Positions 1 to 5,409 of a stretch of DNA of 5,409 bases are shown here, in pieces. Position 1 is the stretch's first letter, and every line of letters begins with the position of its first letter. A program made the translations under genes and the position numbers. Below the pieces are notes generated by a model. The model made no database searches, was not told where the DNA came from, and saw only the letters and a program-made list of their open reading frames with translations. Source of the DNA: Bacillota bacterium (GTDB taxonomy: Bacteria; Bacillota; Clostridia; Peptostreptococcales; Anaerovoracaceae); NCBI GenBank assembly GCA_029266295.1, contig JAQSXD010000292.1:1-5409 (forward strand), given 5' to 3'.

Positions 1-854
1 TAGGTTCTCTGAACATTTACACCTGATAGTGCCGCCGCACTTTTATTGCCTCCAACAGCGTAGATGTGCCTGCCAAATCTGGTACGTTGGGTGATAATAT
101 GGTAAATAATTACTAAAACTACAAGAATCAGTCCCGGGACGGGGAAGGATGTTCCTGGCCGACCTGTGCCGAAAATCCATGTCAGATAACCAATGGCAAC
201 ACCGATCAAACCAATTCGGATCAGTACCGGCCAAAGCTCCTCTGTTGTTTCAGTCAGTTTTAAAGAACGGTTGTGCTTCAGCAGCTCTAAGTAAGCGACA
301 GCTGCAATTGCAACGATTCCCAATAGCAGTGTTGAGTTGTTCATTCCTGTAAAAGTCGGACCCCAATCAGGCAGATATCCTGCGCCGAACACTTTCAGTT
401 CCGACGGAGCAGGAACCGAGATCGACTTAGAAACCCAGATCACACCGCCGCGGAAAATCATCATGCCGCCCAAGGTAGTTATAAATCCGGGAATACCAAG
501 CCGCGACAGCCAAAATCCTTGCCATGCTCCGATCGCAGCCCCAATCGCCAGGCTTAGAAGTACGGCCACCCACCAAGGCAAACCAAGATCTCGAGCAGTA
601 AGAGCCATCACCATTCCAGAAAAACCGGCTACCGATCCAACGGACAGGTCAATCTGACCGATTACGATAACCATCAACATACCAATAGCCAATACCAGCA
701 CATAGGCATTGCCGGATATCAGGTTTTGAAAATTGGAGGAAGTAATCATTCTTCCCTCTGATGTAATATTAAAGATGATAGTAAGCGCTACCAAAGCAAT
801 CACCATACTGTACTGACGCAGTCCGCCGCCGAATACCTTCTTAATATATCTCAT
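1..854 (-). CDS. gguB: Monosaccharide ABC transporter permease, GguB/MmsB/XylH type (partial, C-terminus outside window)
   Basis: Inner part of a sugar importer: this integral membrane subunit forms the channel through which a monosaccharide passes, powered by the ATPase encoded just before it. My translation from the ATG at 854 gives 284 uninterrupted codons, and the frame is still open at base 1. Relatives are about 390-400 aa, so roughly 70% is present. Hydrophobic segments lie near residues 16-30, 50-68, 94-110, 122-140, 174-188, 209-227 and 238-256. The family-typical IGQIDLSVGS segment is at residues 65-74. The cytoplasmic coupling loop of the BPD_transp_2 family is at 261-284 (GRHIYAVGGN, then an AALSG core). 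The start overlaps the ATPase stop by ATGA, implying translational coupling, with AGAAGG at 864-859 as a closely spaced ribosome binding site. The loop and the layout match GguB/XylH-type permeases. The family is secure; the exact sugar is not known. Galactose, arabinose, xylose and glucose are substrates of characterised relatives. Confidence 0.93.
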   Translation of the reverse strand, partial: MRYIKKVFGGGLRQYSMVIALVALTIIFNITSEGRMITSSNFQNLISGNAYVLVLAIGMLMVIVIGQIDLSVGSVAGFSGMVMALTARDLGLPWWVAVLLSLAIGAAIGAWQGFWLSRLGIPGFITTLGGMMIFRGGVIWVSKSISVPAPSELKVFGAGYLPDWGPTFTGMNNSTLLLGIVAIAAVAYLELLKHNRSLKLTETTEELWPVLIRIGLIGVAIGYLTWIFGTGRPGTSFPVPGLILVVLVIIYHIITQRTRFGRHIYAVGGNKSAAALSGVNVQRT

Positions 855-2419
855 AATGCCTTCTTATCCTTTCCTGCTTCCACTTCCGCTCCAGAGGTGT
901 TTGTCATCATTTTCATGAGTATCTCCTGATTGGCCTCCTCGCGGTCTATCACGCCCGTTATATTCCCTTCAAAAATAGTGTAGATTCTATCCGATATTCC
1001 AAGCAGCTCCGGCAGCTCGGAGGAAATAAGGATCACTGCTTTTCCTTGATCTGCCATCTCATGAATTAAGCGATAAATTTCGTACTTTGCACCGACATCA
1101 ATCCCTCTGGTAGGCTCGTCAAGAATCAAAACATCCGGTTCTGTAAACAACCACTTACCCAAAACAACCTTTTGCTGATTTCCACCGGACAAGGTGGTCA
1201 CCCCACGATCAACACTGTGGGTCTTGACGTTTAGTGAACGGCGGTACTCTTCGGCAACCTGAAATTCCCGTTCCAAATCGAGAAGCCTGCCACGCATAAT
1301 TCCCTTTAAATTCGCGGCAACTGTTGTCATACGTATACTGTCTAACAGATTAAGTCCCAAGCTCTTGCGATCCTCCGGTACATAGGCGATGCCCTGCCTG
1401 ATTGCGGAAGCTACCGAGGTAGCACGGACCTGTTTGCCTCTGACTTTCATCGATCCGCCAAGATAAATCCCGTAATTTTGCCCAAAGATCGACCTCATCA
1501 ACTCCGTTCTTCCTGCACCCATGAGGCCAGCGAAGCCGACGATTTCTCCGGCTCTCACAAAGAAGCTGGAGTTTTTACACACCCGCCGTCCCGGGTTATT
1601 GGGATCTTCCACGCACCATTCAGACACTTCGAAGACGATCTCTCCCGGATTGGATTTGTGGACTGGATATCTGTTTTCAATGGAGCGTCCTACCATCGCG
1701 CGGATAATGCGATCCTCATCAACATGGCCCGCTTCTACAGAGTAGGTTTCCACAGTACGGCCGTCACGGATTACTGTGACTGCATCTGAGATGGTCGCAA
1801 TTTCATTGAGCTTATGAGAAATCATGATGCAGGTGATATCACGGCTTTTTAAACCTCTCATCAATTCAAGCAAGTTTGCTGAATCAGCCTCGTTCAGTGC
1901 CGAGGTAGGTTCATCAAGAATCAGTAGTTTTACATTTTTGGAAAATGCTTTGGCGATTTCAACCAATTGCTGCTGCCCCACGCCCAGGTGTTTGATCAAG
2001 GTGCTTGGATCGATCGTAAGCCCAACCATCTCAAGCAGTTCTACCGTACGTTTCCTTGCCGCGTCCCAGTCAATCAACCCATGCTTTACAATTTCATTTC
2101 CTAGAAAAATGTTCTCAGTGATGGACAACTCCGGAATCATTGTCAACTCTTGGTGAATAATTGCAATGCCTGCACTCTCAGATTCCTTGATGTCTTTGAA
2201 CTTCATCTCGCTGCCCATGTAGATAATCTTTCCTTGGTAGGAGCCGTGAGGATAAACACCGGAAAGGACTTTCATCAAAGTTGATTTTCCTGCGCCATTC
2301 TCGCCGCAAATTGCGTGAATGGTTCCTCTATGTACCTCCAGTGTCACGTCGTCAAGCGCGCGCACTCCAGGAAAGAGTTTGGTAATACCTTGCATCTGTA
2401 GAATTAAAGGATGTTCCAT
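851..2419 (-). CDS. gguA: Monosaccharide ABC transporter, double ATP-binding subunit, GguA/MmsA/XylG type
   Basis: ATPase that drives monosaccharide uptake at the cytoplasmic face of the membrane. From the preferred ATG it has 522 aa, the normal size (about 500-520), with two fused ABC domains. Domain 1 has Walker A GENGAGKST (39-47), Q-loop Q90, the family's atypical signature GVGQQQ (146-151), Walker B LLILDEPT (165-172) and switch His202. Domain 2 has a degenerate Walker A, GAGRTE (301-306, Lys to Arg), a canonical LSGGNQQK signature (410-417), Walker B LILDEPTRG (431-439) and Ser in place of the switch His. This asymmetry is normal for sugar ABC importers. The YPHGSY segment after Walker A and the GIDVGAKYEIY block fit the GguA/XylG branch better than RbsA or MglA. 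The start is the ATG at 2419, because GAGGAG sits 7 nt upstream. A TTG at 2452 would add 11 residues but lies inside a hairpin and lacks a comparable site. The gene follows the HAD gene after 40 nt and overlaps the permease by 4 nt. Confidence 0.95.
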   Translation of the reverse strand: MEHPLILQMQGITKLFPGVRALDDVTLEVHRGTIHAICGENGAGKSTLMKVLSGVYPHGSYQGKIIYMGSEMKFKDIKESESAGIAIIHQELTMIPELSITENIFLGNEIVKHGLIDWDAARKRTVELLEMVGLTIDPSTLIKHLGVGQQQLVEIAKAFSKNVKLLILDEPTSALNEADSANLLELMRGLKSRDITCIMISHKLNEIATISDAVTVIRDGRTVETYSVEAGHVDEDRIIRAMVGRSIENRYPVHKSNPGEIVFEVSEWCVEDPNNPGRRVCKNSSFFVRAGEIVGFAGLMGAGRTELMRSIFGQNYGIYLGGSMKVRGKQVRATSVASAIRQGIAYVPEDRKSLGLNLLDSIRMTTVAANLKGIMRGRLLDLEREFQVAEEYRRSLNVKTHSVDRGVTTLSGGNQQKVVLGKWLFTEPDVLILDEPTRGIDVGAKYEIYRLIHEMADQGKAVILISSELPELLGISDRIYTIFEGNITGVIDREEANQEILMKMMTNTSGAEVEAGKDKKAL

Positions 2420-2426
2420 AACCACA

Positions 2427-2432
2427 CTCCTC
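2427..2432 (-). promoter_or_regulatory. Ribosome binding site that fixes the ATPase start
   Basis: GAGGAG lies 7 nt before the ATG at 2419. This is the best Shine-Dalgarno match in the operon and supports ATG 2419 over the upstream in-frame TTG at 2452 and ATG at 2434. Confidence 0.75.
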
Positions 2433-2436
2433 ATAC

Positions 2437-2454
2437 GCTTGCACCTTTGCAAGC
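2437..2454 (-). repeat. Short inverted repeat (7-bp stem, 4-nt loop) between phosphatase and ATPase genes
   Basis: The minus strand reads GCTTGCA-AAGG-TGCAAGC, a perfect 7-bp inverted repeat around a 4-nt loop. It begins 5 nt after the HAD stop and ends 4 nt before the GAGGAG ribosome binding site of the ATPase gene. No U-run follows, so it is not an intrinsic terminator. It could be an mRNA stability or processing hairpin that sets different expression of the two genes, or chance. The structure is seen directly; any role is inference. Confidence 0.5.
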
Positions 2455-2459
2455 AATCA

Positions 2460-3293
2460 TCATATTTGATTCTTTGTAAAATTCAGTTGTTGCAGTCCCA
2501 GAGCAACGCCCTCTCGGTCATTGTCAAGGGTGATATGCCTGGCCAGCCTTTTTACCTCTTCTGGCGCGTTTCCCATTGCAAAGCTGGTACCGGTAGCCAT
2601 CAGCATATCCACATCGTTATAATTGTCACCGAAGGATACCGTGGCTTCTATGGGAATTTGATAGTTTTTACATAAATATTTGACCGCACCAGACTTTGAA
2701 ACAGCACCATCCATAATCTCAAGATACGTATCTTTGGATCGGTAAATGGATAACCCGGAGAACGCTTCCTTCAGTTCATTACTCAGTTCAGAAATCATCT
2801 CAGCTTCACCCATACACAATAGTTTATGGATCTGGGCTTTTTCCTGGATGAAATCAGAAATCCTTCCCTCTATGGGCACTGAAGTTGTAATTTTTTGTTC
2901 CTGCATAATCCATTTATGACGAATATTGTCTGTCAACCAGTCATTGCAACAATAAGCGCTGCAACAAATATGACTCCATCCGTTTTTAAGAAACGTATCA
3001 ATACACATTGCTTTTTCCCGGTCTATTCCAAGGGTTTGGATGGGGCTCCCTCGCTCATTGAGGATCAGTGCACCGCTATAACATACAATGGGTGCTTTTA
3101 TTCCCAATTCAAGCTGTAGTGGATAAATCCCTGAAGGCATACGAGCCGACACTAGGATAAAAGGGATTCCCCCATGATAAAGCTCCTGTATCTGCTGTTT
3201 GGTCCTCTGTGAAATTTGATGGTTGGAATCGATGAGTGTTCCGTCAATATCACAAAAGACCATCCTATATTGCATCGGATCAGAGGGAATCAT
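2460..3293 (-). CDS. Cof-type HAD-IIB family phosphatase
   Basis: Predicted cytoplasmic Mg-dependent phosphatase acting on a small phosphorylated metabolite, probably a sugar phosphate given its operon. From the preferred start it has 277 aa, within the usual 260-290. All four HAD motifs are present (numbering from M at 3293): motif I DIDGT with nucleophile Asp15 and Asp17, motif II Ser49 (LVSAR), motif III Lys200 (VSKSG) and motif IV GDNYND (222-227). The C2-type cap lies between motifs II and III and contains an unusual cysteine cluster (Cys110, 111, 115, 116). I chose the ATG at 3293 because it overlaps the ROK stop as ATGA, matching the ATPase-permease junction. An ATG at 3308 would add MGAGK and overlap by 19 nt, and neither start has a strong ribosome binding site. 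It lies between the repressor and transporter genes, so it is probably co-transcribed with them. Substrate unknown: family members handle hexose and pentose phosphates, FMN, PLP and others. Confidence 0.9.
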   Translation of the reverse strand: MIPSDPMQYRMVFCDIDGTLIDSNHQISQRTKQQIQELYHGGIPFILVSARMPSGIYPLQLELGIKAPIVCYSGALILNERGSPIQTLGIDREKAMCIDTFLKNGWSHICCSAYCCNDWLTDNIRHKWIMQEQKITTSVPIEGRISDFIQEKAQIHKLLCMGEAEMISELSNELKEAFSGLSIYRSKDTYLEIMDGAVSKSGAVKYLCKNYQIPIEATVSFGDNYNDVDMLMATGTSFAMGNAPEEVKRLARHITLDNDREGVALGLQQLNFTKNQI

Positions 3294-4537
3294 TTTCCCG
3301 GCCCCCATTTACCAGCCGATGAAAACATGCTCGGCAGCTGCAGAACCTTGTTTGTTGCGGTGGCGGCTGCGCCATAAAGGGTTGGGTCTACCTTCAGATT
3401 CGATATCTTAATCTGGACTCGGGTGTGCAGTTCTGGAATAACACGCTGTTTTACCACTTCCAGAATCGTAGGCATCAGTAAATCTCCTCCCTGAGATACT
3501 ACGTCGCCAATGATAATCACGTCAGGGTTATAGCCGTTGATCAGAGTCACACAGCCGTAACCAATATACTCTGCGATCTCTCGCACCACATCCAGCGCTT
3601 TTTGATTTCCTGCACGAGCCGCATCAAAAATTGCATTGCATGCGTCGCCACTTTGCAAGGTCTCACCACTCTTCAAATTTTCACTGGGCAGGCATTCCGG
3701 TACATATTTTTGTGCTTTCTTCCATAAGGCCGAAGCAGAACAATACATTTCAAGACAGCCATAGTTTCCACACTCACATCGCGGACCAAGAACATCTACG
3801 CTGACATGCCCAAGTTCACATGCAGAGCCCTGGACACCAAGAAAGAGCCTGCCACGCTCAATCATGCCGCAGCCAACGCCTTCTCCCACCAGAAAATAGG
3901 CAAGGGTATGCAGTGACTGTCCATGACCTCCAAAAAACCATTCCGCAAGTGCACCTGCATTCGCATCATGCTCAATAAAAACCGGTTTTTGAAACTCTTC
4001 TTTAAATTCTTCAATAAAATTGATCGTGTGCCAGGCAGACATACGGGTTACTACTGCAATACGCCCTTCATCCCGTAGGTACGGCCCTGGAACAGCAAGA
4101 CCAATGGATACTACGTTTTCATACTTTTTCAGCATTTCGTGTATCTGTTTTTTCATGGCAGACAACACAGTTTGTGGAGTTTCATCAAGAGGAAACTTTG
4201 TTTCGGTTTGTGTGTACATTTTACCCGAGATATCAAACACACCCAATGCAAACATCTCTCTTGCAAACTTTACCCCGATAATCTGATGCCTGTCAGCATT
4301 CAGTTTCAGTCCGATGGAACGACGGTTATCACTGCTGCCTGTAATAATACCTACCTCGGATACAATGCCCATTTCCATCATTGAAGCAACTATCTTGGTA
4401 ATAGCCGCTTGGGTAAGTCCCGTTTGTCTGGCAATATCCGCTCGGGAACATACTTCCTGTTGCTGCAATATTTTCATAACAGCGGAGCGATTCATTTCCG
4501 TCAGATCACTATTGTTTTTTCCTGTGGCACCTCTCAT
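3290..4537 (-). CDS. ROK-family transcriptional regulator (NagC/XylR type)
   Basis: Predicted sugar-responsive DNA-binding repressor, the first gene of the transporter operon and so probably its autoregulator. The 415 aa contain a winged helix-turn-helix at about 14-75 (CSRADIARQTGLTQAAITKIV at its core), then the ROK sugar-kinase-like domain. Sugar-site elements include HDAN with Asp191 and ELGH with Glu241 and His244. The ROK zinc signature is complete: His244, then CECGNYGC with Cys254, Cys256 and Cys261. A G-E-G-V-G-C-G segment lies at 218-224, and the C-terminal adenosine-type motif (INGYNPDVIIIG) at 333-344. The N-terminal phosphate-binding motif of ROK kinases (DIGGTK type) is replaced near 87-94 by IGVKFARE, which argues for a regulator and not an active kinase. 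It is slightly longer than B. subtilis XylR (about 384 aa). Start ATG 4537 is preceded by AAGGA at an 11-nt distance. The inducer cannot be read from sequence; a pentose or hexose linked to the downstream transporter is likely. Confidence 0.92.
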   Translation of the reverse strand: MRGATGKNNSDLTEMNRSAVMKILQQQEVCSRADIARQTGLTQAAITKIVASMMEMGIVSEVGIITGSSDNRRSIGLKLNADRHQIIGVKFAREMFALGVFDISGKMYTQTETKFPLDETPQTVLSAMKKQIHEMLKKYENVVSIGLAVPGPYLRDEGRIAVVTRMSAWHTINFIEEFKEEFQKPVFIEHDANAGALAEWFFGGHGQSLHTLAYFLVGEGVGCGMIERGRLFLGVQGSACELGHVSVDVLGPRCECGNYGCLEMYCSASALWKKAQKYVPECLPSENLKSGETLQSGDACNAIFDAARAGNQKALDVVREIAEYIGYGCVTLINGYNPDVIIIGDVVSQGGDLLMPTILEVVKQRVIPELHTRVQIKISNLKVDPTLYGAAATATNKVLQLPSMFSSAGKWGPGK

Positions 4538-4548
4538 TTTGCTCGCCG

Positions 4549-4553
4549 TCCTT
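4549..4553 (-). promoter_or_regulatory. Probable ribosome binding site of the ROK regulator gene
   Basis: AAGGA occurs after an A-run, 11 nt upstream of the ATG at 4537. The spacing is longer than ideal, so translation may be modest, as often seen for regulators. No better start-plus-site pair was seen nearby. Confidence 0.5.
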
Positions 4554-4564
4554 TTTTTTATTTA

Positions 4565-4578
4565 GAGTTACTTAACTC
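4565..4578. promoter_or_regulatory. Operator-like inverted repeat in the leader of the ROK operon
   Basis: GAGTTA-CT-TAACTC is a perfect 6+6 bp inverted repeat with a 2-bp centre. It lies between the predicted transcription start (near 4596) and the ribosome binding site of the ROK gene, a position where a bound repressor would block elongation or initiation. ROK regulators bind palindromic AT-rich operators. The symmetry is seen; protein binding is inference. Confidence 0.4.
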
Positions 4579-4579
4579 C

Positions 4580-4603
4580 GTTAATACATTTACTATGTTA
4601 ATA
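4580..4603. repeat. Pair of direct repeats, GTTAATA, in the promoter region
   Basis: GTTAATA occurs at 4580-4586 and again at 4597-4603, start to start 17 bp. Together with the palindromes on both sides the block is dense in TTAA cores and may be part of an operator array. In DNA this AT-rich, such short repeats can arise by chance. Confidence 0.3.
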
Positions 4604-4613
4604 GATTAATCTA
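4602..4613. promoter_or_regulatory. Perfect 12-bp palindrome overlapping the proximal -10 element
   Basis: TAGATTAATCTA is perfectly self-complementary and contains the whole predicted -10 hexamer (4603-4608) of the proximal promoter. A dimeric repressor bound here would exclude RNA polymerase. The neighbouring ROK protein is the obvious candidate, but its known relatives have different consensus operators, so the assignment is only an inference. Confidence 0.45.
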
Positions 4614-4631
4614 ATTGCATATATATGTCAA
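4603..4631 (-). promoter_or_regulatory. Candidate proximal sigma-A promoter of the ROK-phosphatase-transporter operon
   Basis: On the minus strand a perfect -35 TTGACA (4631-4626) is followed after 17 bp by TAATCT (4608-4603), which matches the -10 consensus at its first, second and last positions. The start would be near 4596, giving a leader of about 60 nt. The perfect -35 with ideal spacing and a weak -10 fits a promoter controlled by a repressor sitting on the -10 palindrome. Confidence 0.5.
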
Positions 4632-4652
4632 CTGTTTTTTGTTAAGGTTCTC

Positions 4653-4680
4653 ATTTTATCTCAAATACAACGTTTTTCAA
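4653..4680 (-). promoter_or_regulatory. Candidate distal sigma-A promoter of the same operon
   Basis: TTGAAA (4680-4675), a 16-bp spacer and TAAAAT (4658-4653) each match consensus at 5 of 6 positions on the minus strand. The start would be near 4646, giving a leader of about 110 nt that runs through the proximal promoter and both palindromes. It could replace or supplement the proximal promoter; which one is used cannot be told by eye. Confidence 0.4.
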
Positions 4681-4688
4681 CGGTTTGG

Positions 4689-4721
4689 AGTCAAAACATC
4701 AATAGAAATAACAGTCAAAAC
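4689..4721. repeat. Two 9-bp direct repeats upstream of the promoters
   Basis: AGTCAAAAC (minus strand GTTTTGACT) occurs at 4689-4697 and 4713-4721, 24 bp apart. Each copy includes a TTGACT that resembles a -35 box, but neither has a convincing -10 at 16-18 bp. Their place just upstream of both promoters would suit an activator or upstream element; function is not shown. Confidence 0.35.
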
Positions 4722-4730
4722 TATGGCTAG

Positions 4731-4794
4731 ATCAAAAAAATGCTACAAAAAACAAGTACCCCAAAGGATACTTGTTTTTTGTAGCATATTTGAT
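4731..4794 (-). terminator. Strong intrinsic (Rho-independent) terminator of the upstream gene
   Basis: Perfect 19-bp arms at 4740-4758 and 4769-4787 enclose a 10-nt loop. Further out, ATCAAA (4731-4736) pairs with TTTGAT (4789-4794). Read on the minus strand, the stem is followed at once by seven U residues (4740-4734, the last of which can also pair), and it starts within 15 nt of the stop of the gene at 4800. In minus-strand RNA the loop can add two C-G pairs and a G-U pair, closing to a tetraloop. In plus-strand RNA that first pair is a C/A mismatch and no clean U-run follows. It therefore terminates the minus-strand gene and insulates the ROK operon. Confidence 0.9.
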
Positions 4795-4799
4795 AGATT

Positions 4800-5409
4800 T
4801 TAATAAATGACTGCTTTGCAAAGGGTCTCTGTTGTAATGTTATAGAAATACAAGGCATTGCCTTCCACAACAATGTTGCTGCCGCAGTCAGAAGTCTTAA
4901 ATACAGCCTTTCCAGATTGATCAAAGACCATGATCCGGTATTTGGATTTTTGCGTCTCCTTGAATGTGCAGGCCAGATACTCTTTATTCTTCCCTGTGAT
5001 GCTCATTGTGATTGCTTCAGCCTCTGGGTTTAGGCTCTGATTGCTCCCCATTTGATGCAAAGACCCGTTGCTTAGATAATAAATGTGATCTCCGATTACC
5101 GCGAAACTCTGATCCCAAGTCAGTTCACTTTTGAAGCTTCCCATAAAGGTTTCTGCGCCATCAATAAGAGAATGCTTATAGATACTGTAAGTACAGTCCC
5201 CGCCTTCACCGTTTGCAGACATGTAGTAAAGCGTATCTCCTACAATCTGCGCTGTAATTACCTTATCTTTTGACTGACTAACCCGGCTCACAGCATTGGT
5301 TGATACATCCACTTTATATACCGCCGGGTCATCTGTTATGTAACCACCCCCGCCTTCCTGGGAGCCGGTAACATTTGAGGCTCTCACATATAGTTCATTT
5401 CCGATCATT
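4800..5409 (-). CDS. Beta-propeller-like protein of unknown function, C-terminal part (partial, N-terminus outside window)
   Basis: I do not recognise a specific gene. The visible 202 codons end in TAA at 4802-4800, and the frame is open at the window edge, so the ATG at 5408 is probably internal. A strand-like motif recurs: IGNELY (2-7), VGDTLYY (56-62), IGDHIYYL (105-112) and EGNALYFY (182-189), counted from that ATG. The first three are about 50 residues apart. Between them lie polar turns and phrases such as VYKVDV and SIYKHS. This pattern is typical of DUF5050-like or other beta-propeller repeats often found in exported or cell-surface Firmicutes proteins. No signal peptide, membrane segment or catalytic motif is visible, because the N-terminus is missing. 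Gly-rich GGGG at 19-22 may be a loop. The gene is followed closely by the strong terminator, so it is a separate transcription unit from the sugar operon. The fold is a moderate-confidence inference; function is unknown. Confidence 0.8.
   Translation of the reverse strand, partial: MIGNELYVRASNVTGSQEGGGGYITDDPAVYKVDVSTNAVSRVSQSKDKVITAQIVGDTLYYMSANGEGGDCTYSIYKHSLIDGAETFMGSFKSELTWDQSFAVIGDHIYYLSNGSLHQMGSNQSLNPEAEAITMSITGKNKEYLACTFKETQKSKYRIMVFDQSGKAVFKTSDCGSNIVVEGNALYFYNITTETLCKAVIY

Noticed and set aside
337..657. 106-codon plus-strand open frame within the permease gene
   Set aside because: It is antisense to a clear, uninterrupted permease reading frame with family motifs. Its translation is Pro/Ser/Arg-rich and low in recognisable structure.
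1478..2156. Plus-strand open frames of 74-110 codons within the ATPase gene
   Set aside because: They are shadows of the conserved ATPase coding frame, with no ribosome binding sites or familiar protein features.
2420..2452. TTG at 2452 as ATPase start, adding 11 residues
   Set aside because: It lies inside the 7-bp hairpin, the added residues do not resemble the family N-terminus, and GAGGAG is ideally placed for the ATG at 2419.
3294..3308. ATG at 3308 as start of the HAD phosphatase
   Set aside because: It is possible, but it lacks a better ribosome binding site and adds a Gly-rich tail. The ATG at 3293 gives an ATGA junction like that of the next gene pair. The choice stays uncertain by five residues.
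3290..4537. ROK protein as an active sugar kinase
   Set aside because: It has an N-terminal helix-turn-helix, and the kinase phosphate-binding motif near residue 87 is lost; both point to a regulator.
4660..4690. Possible CcpA cre site around the AACGTT near 4668-4673
   Set aside because: The best alignments to TGWAANCGNTNWCA leave three or four mismatches, including conserved flanking bases, so catabolite control is not supported here.
4615..4924. Two overlapping small reading frames on opposite strands (4615-4803 plus, 4727-4924 minus) that share a similar peptide around CYKKQV
   Set aside because: The shared peptide is a consequence of the perfect inverted repeat of the terminator at 4731-4794, which reads alike on both strands. 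Neither frame has a clear ribosome binding site, and the minus one overlaps the end of the real gene at 4800.

Overview
The window looks like part of a Gram-positive, Firmicutes (probably Clostridia-type) chromosome. The evidence is AGGAG-type ribosome binding sites, an AT-rich intergenic region with sigma-A-like promoters, a hairpin-plus-U-run terminator, and a ROK-type repressor beside a monosaccharide ABC transporter. The species cannot be named from the sequence alone. All five genes are on the minus strand, so transcription runs from the high-coordinate end to the low-coordinate end.

Layout in transcription order: (1) 5409-4800 is the C-terminal part of a protein of unknown function with repeated 'hydrophobic-x-G-[DN]-x-[IL]-Y-[YV]' strands, resembling beta-propeller or DUF5050-like proteins. 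It is cut by the window edge. (2) 4794-4731 is a strong intrinsic terminator closing that gene. (3) About 4730-4538 is an AT-rich regulatory region with two candidate promoters, two palindromes and two pairs of direct repeats. (4) 4537-3290 is a ROK-family transcriptional regulator with an N-terminal helix-turn-helix. (5) 3293-2460 is a Cof-type (HAD-IIB) phosphatase. (6) 2419-851 is the double-ATPase subunit of a monosaccharide importer (GguA/MmsA/XylG family). (7) 854-1 is the matching membrane permease (GguB/MmsB/XylH family), cut by the window edge after 284 codons.

Genes 4 to 7 form one compact operon. Regulator and phosphatase overlap by an ATGA if the preferred start is right, phosphatase and ATPase are 40 nt apart, and ATPase and permease overlap by ATGA. 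The simplest reading is a sugar-responsive uptake cassette. The ROK protein senses a sugar or sugar phosphate and represses its own operon. The ATPase and permease import a pentose or hexose. The HAD enzyme may dephosphorylate a sugar phosphate linked to that sugar. The periplasmic-type sugar-binding protein (ChvE/XylF type) needed for import is not in the window, and the sugar itself cannot be read from the sequence.

Nothing here demands a wholly new system. The points most worth a second look are the unusual composition of the operon (a HAD phosphatase between repressor and transporter), the mixed kinase/non-kinase motifs of the ROK protein, the cysteine cluster in the HAD cap, the operator-like palindromes on the promoter, and the small hairpin just upstream of the ATPase ribosome binding site.
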